Source of the DNA: Sphingomonadales bacterium
Lineage (GTDB): Bacteria; Pseudomonadota; Alphaproteobacteria; Sphingomonadales; Sphingomonadaceae
DNA length: 9,057 nt
Reading direction: 5' to 3'
Assembly (NCBI GenBank): GCA_018067055.1
Contig: JAGPVK010000087.1
Coordinates: 1-9,057 of the forward strand
Each line of letters starts with the position of its first letter. Position 1 is the first letter of the stretch. The position numbers were made by a program, and so were the translations under genes. Of the stretch, positions 6,659 to 9,057 are shown piece by piece. The notes beneath the pieces were generated by a model. That model did no database searches, was not told the origin of the DNA, and was given only the letters and a program-made list of their open reading frames with translations.

Positions 6659-7954
6659 TCAGCGACGGCTGAGCCGCTTTGCGATGCTGGCGGCATGAGC
6701 GGGCAAGCCTTCTGCCTCTGCCAGCGCGACGGCAGCCGGGCCAATATTGGCCAGCGCCTGTTCGTCGCAGTGAATGAAACTGGTGCGCTTCATGAAGTCT
6801 GTTACCGACAGCCCAGACGAAAAGCGCGCTCGCCGTCCGGTCGGCAGCACATGGTTGGGACCGGCGACATAGTCACCGACGGCCTCGGGTGTGTGGCGGC
6901 CAAGAAACACCGATCCGGCATGGCGGACCTTCTTGAACAGCGCATCGGGATTATCAACCGCCAGCTCGAGATGTTCGGCCGCGAGCCGGTCGACCAAAGG
7001 CAGCGCCTGTTCGAACCGGTCGACGACAATGATCGCGCCATTGTCGTTCCAGCTTGTGGAAGCCGTTTCCGACGTCGCCAGCACTACCAATTGTTCTTCT
7101 ATTTTTGCTGCAACTTGGTCAGCAAACTTCGCATCATCTGTGAAGAGTATCGACTGGCTGGTCGGGTCATGCTCGGCCTGGCTGAGCAGATCGGCGGCGA
7201 TCCAGTCCGGATCATTCTTGCCATCCGCAACCACCACGATTTCCGACGGACCCGCGACCATATCGATACCGACGACACCAAATACCTGCCGCTTCGCTTC
7301 GGCGACCCAGGCATTGCCCGGGCCGGTGATGACATCGACAGATTTGATCTTTTCCGTACCATAAGCGAGCGCGGCAACAGCCTGCGCGCCGCCAATCCGC
7401 CAGATTTCGTCAACGCCGGCCAGTTCTGCCGCCGCCAGCACCAGCGGGTTGATATAGCCGCCCGGTGCAGGCGTCACCATGATGATCCGCTCGACGCCGG
7501 CGACCTTGGCCGGGATCGCGTTCATCAGCACCGAAGACGGATAGGCCGCGCGGCCACCGGGAATATAGATGCCAGCGCGCTCCACGGCGTTCCATCGAGC
7601 GCCAATCCGCACTCCCGCGTCGTCCATATAGTCCCGGTTTTCAGGGAGTTGCCCCTCATGGTAATCACGAATTCTTAAGGCCGCCAGCTCCAGCGCAACC
7701 CTTAAAGATGCTTCCAAGTCTTCCAATGCGGCAACGGATTCAGCCTTGTCCACGCGCCACCCGGTCAGCTCCAGATCATGCCGGTCAAACTTGCTGGTCA
7801 GCCGCGCGAGAGCATCATCGCCTTGATCGCGAACATCCTGAATGATCGCTCGGACATCCGCCGACACATCAGCATCCGCCTCGCGCCGGGCATTGACTAG
7901 CGCGTCAAAAGCCTGAGCGAACCCGGTGTCTGAAATCGAAAGTCGAAGCGCCAT
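6659..7954 (-). CDS. hisD: Histidinol dehydrogenase
   Basis: HisD performs the last two steps of histidine synthesis, oxidising L-histidinol to L-histidine with 2 NAD+ and a bound zinc. The 431 residues match the family's usual size. Visible motifs are GIYIPGGRAAYPSSVLMNAI (128-147), GPGNAWVAEAKRQVFG (211-226), DMVAGPSE (231-238) and SQAEHDP (258-264). Q259, H262, D361 and H420 correspond to the zinc ligands known from the E. coli enzyme, and E327-H328 to its catalytic pair. The start at 7954 (MALRLSISD) was chosen over an ATG at 8041 because AGGAGG lies 8 nt upstream of it and the extension merely translates a repeat. This ribosome binding site is inside a 22-bp palindrome. The gene follows hisG and is the head of a tightly packed run to thiL. 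Confidence 0.97.
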   Translation of the reverse strand: MALRLSISDTGFAQAFDALVNARREADADVSADVRAIIQDVRDQGDDALARLTSKFDRHDLELTGWRVDKAESVAALEDLEASLRVALELAALRIRDYHEGQLPENRDYMDDAGVRIGARWNAVERAGIYIPGGRAAYPSSVLMNAIPAKVAGVERIIMVTPAPGGYINPLVLAAAELAGVDEIWRIGGAQAVAALAYGTEKIKSVDVITGPGNAWVAEAKRQVFGVVGIDMVAGPSEIVVVADGKNDPDWIAADLLSQAEHDPTSQSILFTDDAKFADQVAAKIEEQLVVLATSETASTSWNDNGAIIVVDRFEQALPLVDRLAAEHLELAVDNPDALFKKVRHAGSVFLGRHTPEAVGDYVAGPNHVLPTGRRARFSSGLSVTDFMKRTSFIHCDEQALANIGPAAVALAEAEGLPAHAASIAKRLSRR

Positions 7955-7960
7955 CTTTAG

Positions 7961-8071
7961 CCCCTCCTTTTCAAAGGAGGGGTTGGGGTGGTTTCGTGCC
8001 GCTGGTCGCTGACGCGAGCGATGCAAGTGCATCGCCACCACCCCTTGATCCCCTCCTCTGAAGAGGAGGGG
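7961..8071. repeat. Composite inverted-repeat element between hisG and hisD
   Basis: The 111-bp element has an outer palindrome at each end: 7961-7982 (arms CCCCTCCTTT and AAAGGAGGGG) and 8050-8071 (arms CCCCTCCTCT and AGAGGAGGGG). Each has 10-bp perfect arms around 2 central bases. The two units lie in opposite orientation: GGGGTGGT (7985-7992) flanks the left one and its complement ACCACCCC (8037-8044) the right one. A third perfect palindrome (8018-8035, arms GCGATGCA and TGCATCGC) lies between them. It fills most of the 139-bp hisG-hisD gap. Similar C-rich palindromes are, from memory, frequent between sphingomonad genes. It has no coding capacity of its own. Confidence 0.85.
7963..7968 (-). 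promoter_or_regulatory. hisD ribosome binding site embedded in a palindrome
   Basis: The minus strand reads AGGAGG, 8 nt before the hisD ATG. The six bases form part of the 3' arm of a perfect palindrome (7961-7982) when read as hisD mRNA. A folded hairpin would hide the site from the ribosome. Confidence 0.85.
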
Positions 8072-8093
8072 TGAGATTTATTGATCGGCCCCA

Positions 8094-8744
8094 TCAGACC
8101 TGCCCCGCCAGCTCGCGGAACTTCTGCACCAGCGGGGTCAATTCCGCGCTGCGCATCTTGAACGCCGCGCGGTTGACGACCAGCCGACCAGAAATTTCTA
8201 GGATCCGGTCGGTCTCGACCAGATCATTGGCCTTCAGCGTGCTGCCCGATTCGACCAGATCAACGATATGCCGCGACAGGCCCAGCGACGGCGCCAGTTC
8301 CATCGCGCCATTGAGCTTCACGCATTCCGCCTGAATGCCCTTGCTCTCGAAATAGCGGCTGGTGAGATTGGGGTATTTGGTCGCCACTCTGAGATGCGAG
8401 ATATTGGCCACCTCTTCCGCATCATCCTTTGGCTGCGCCACCGACAGGCGGCAGCGTCCGATGCCAAGATCGACCGGCGCGTACAGCTCGCTATAGCCGA
8501 ATTCCTCGATCACGTCGGAACCGACAATGCCGATTTGCGCCGCACCATGGGCGACGAAGGTCGCAACATCGAACGCTCGCACCCGGATGATCGCCATATG
8601 CGGCAGATTGGTCGCGAATTTCAGGCTGCGGTTGGACTTGTCAAAAAAGGCGTCTTCTGGCACGATCCCCGCCTGCTCCAGGAGCGGCAAGGCATCGTCA
8701 AGAATCCTCCCTTTCGGAATTGCAAAGATCAGTGGTTTGGCCAT
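8094..8744 (-). CDS. hisG: ATP phosphoribosyltransferase, short form
   Basis: HisG joins ATP and PRPP to phosphoribosyl-ATP, releasing pyrophosphate; it is the committed and feedback-controlled step of histidine synthesis. The 216 residues make this the short form (HisG_S), which lacks the C-terminal regulatory domain and in known systems works with HisZ. No hisZ is visible here. Motifs are IFAIPKGRI at 6-14, [17 protein letters not shown] at 68-84, [11 protein letters not shown] at 93-103 and the PRPP loop [17 protein letters not shown] at 159-175. The start at 8744 gives the family N-terminus ([13 protein letters not shown]). A longer frame to 8999 only adds the antisense of the divergent gene. 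No clear Shine-Dalgarno is seen. The gene is the likely first member of the minus-strand operon. Confidence 0.96.
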   Translation of the reverse strand: MAKPLIFAIPKGRILDDALPLLEQAGIVPEDAFFDKSNRSLKFATNLPHMAIIRVRAFDVATFVAHGAAQIGIVGSDVIEEFGYSELYAPVDLGIGRCRLSVAQPKDDAEEVANISHLRVATKYPNLTSRYFESKGIQAECVKLNGAMELAPSLGLSRHIVDLVESGSTLKANDLVETDRILEISGRLVVNRAAFKMRSAELTPLVQKFRELAGQV

Positions 8745-8789
8745 GGTGGCCGCGGCTTTACGGGTTCGCAGATGAAAGGGCAACGAGTT

Positions 8790-9057
8790 ATGGACATTTT
8801 GGATGTCGAAGATATCGCGCAGGGAATGCGCGGCCAGGCGGAACATTGTTTGCGCAACGACGCGCCGGTCACGGCTTCGATCATCCTGGCCCAGCTGGCG
8901 CTGATGGGCGGCCCCACCACCTGCGGGCAAAAGATCGCGCGCTGGCCGGGAAAACCACTGGAAGACGCGATGCCTCTGCGCCTCACCGGTGGGCTGCACT
9001 ATCTCTATCTTAGCGGCAAGGAACCGCGCCTGGGCGCAATTTATGAAGGCCGGATCA
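8790..9057 (+). CDS. DUF2332 family protein, 5' part only
   Basis: The only plus-strand gene in the window runs off the right edge after 89 codons. It reads [20 protein letters not shown], then has [14 protein letters not shown] (23-36), [12 protein letters not shown] (45-56), [17 protein letters not shown] (60-76) and LGAIYEGRI (81-89). This resembles the N-terminus of DUF2332 proteins (typically above 300 residues, no known function), where an F-A-D/C start, small-residue helices and an LRL.GGLHxL block are usual. The ATG at 8790 is preceded by AAAGGG 9 nt upstream. An in-frame ATG at 8772 is possible but has no ribosome binding site. The gene is divergent from hisG with a 45-bp gap. Confidence 0.8.
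   Translation, partial: MDILDVEDIAQGMRGQAEHCLRNDAPVTASIILAQLALMGGPTTCGQKIARWPGKPLEDAMPLRLTGGLHYLYLSGKEPRLGAIYEGRI

Noticed and set aside
6602..7678. Plus-strand open frame of about 358 codons opposite hisD
   Set aside because: It is antisense to a full-length hisD with all zinc ligands; the translated sequence looks like a mirror frame.
7955..8041. 29-codon N-terminal extension of hisD from an ATG at 8041
   Set aside because: It translates the palindromic element. HisD normally begins near MALRLSISD, and AGGAGG points to the ATG at 7954.
7961..8071. CRISPR array or insertion sequence at the repeat cluster
   Set aside because: The repeats are palindromic, inverted and only two, with no regular spacers, no cas genes and no transposase frame.
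8745..8999. 85-codon N-terminal extension of hisG
   Set aside because: It is antisense to the DUF2332 gene and not part of the HisG family; the family N-terminus starts at 8744.

Overview
The window looks like an ordinary chromosomal segment of an alphaproteobacterium, most likely of the Sphingomonadales. This is inferred from moderately high GC, the protein flavour (short HisG, NusB, ThiL and a K+-independent HppA), the hisG-hisD-DUF1993-nusB-thiL-hppA order that I recall from sphingomonads, and two palindromic intergenic repeats of a kind I associate with that group. I could run no search, so the genus is not assigned. I found no mobile element, CRISPR array, tRNA, rRNA, toxin-antitoxin pair or defence system.

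Layout. All genes but one lie on the minus strand, so transcription runs from high to low coordinates. At the right edge a plus-strand DUF2332 gene (8790 to beyond the window) diverges from hisG (8744-8094), with only 45 bp between the two start codons. Below hisG come a 139-bp gap filled by a composite inverted-repeat element, then hisD (7954-6659), a DUF1993 gene (6641-6111), nusB (6114-5668), an alpha/beta hydrolase of the hormone-sensitive-lipase type (5637-4714) and thiL (4717-3782). Spacing from hisD to thiL is very tight: ATGA and TTGA stop/start overlaps and gaps of 17 and 30 nt, so this is probably one transcription unit. A 156-bp gap with a candidate promoter precedes hppA (3625-1502). 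The hppA transcript ends in a palindromic repeat and then a strong intrinsic terminator (about 1376-1406). The left part holds a GNAT-like/CelD-BcsL-type acyltransferase gene (1268-51), whose stop overlaps the start of a further gene that runs off the left edge.

Function. HisG and HisD are the first and last enzymes of histidine synthesis. NusB is a transcription antitermination factor, ThiL makes thiamine diphosphate, and HppA pumps protons using pyrophosphate, a by-product of biosynthesis that includes the HisG reaction. The DUF1993 protein and the hydrolase have no assigned substrate. The group is best read as a housekeeping operon with two accessory genes inserted.

The most interesting non-coding signal is the 7961-8071 element between hisG and hisD. 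It has two near-identical 22-bp palindromes in opposite orientation, whose only two differences form a compensatory base pair, plus a third palindrome between them. One palindrome contains the Shine-Dalgarno sequence of hisD.
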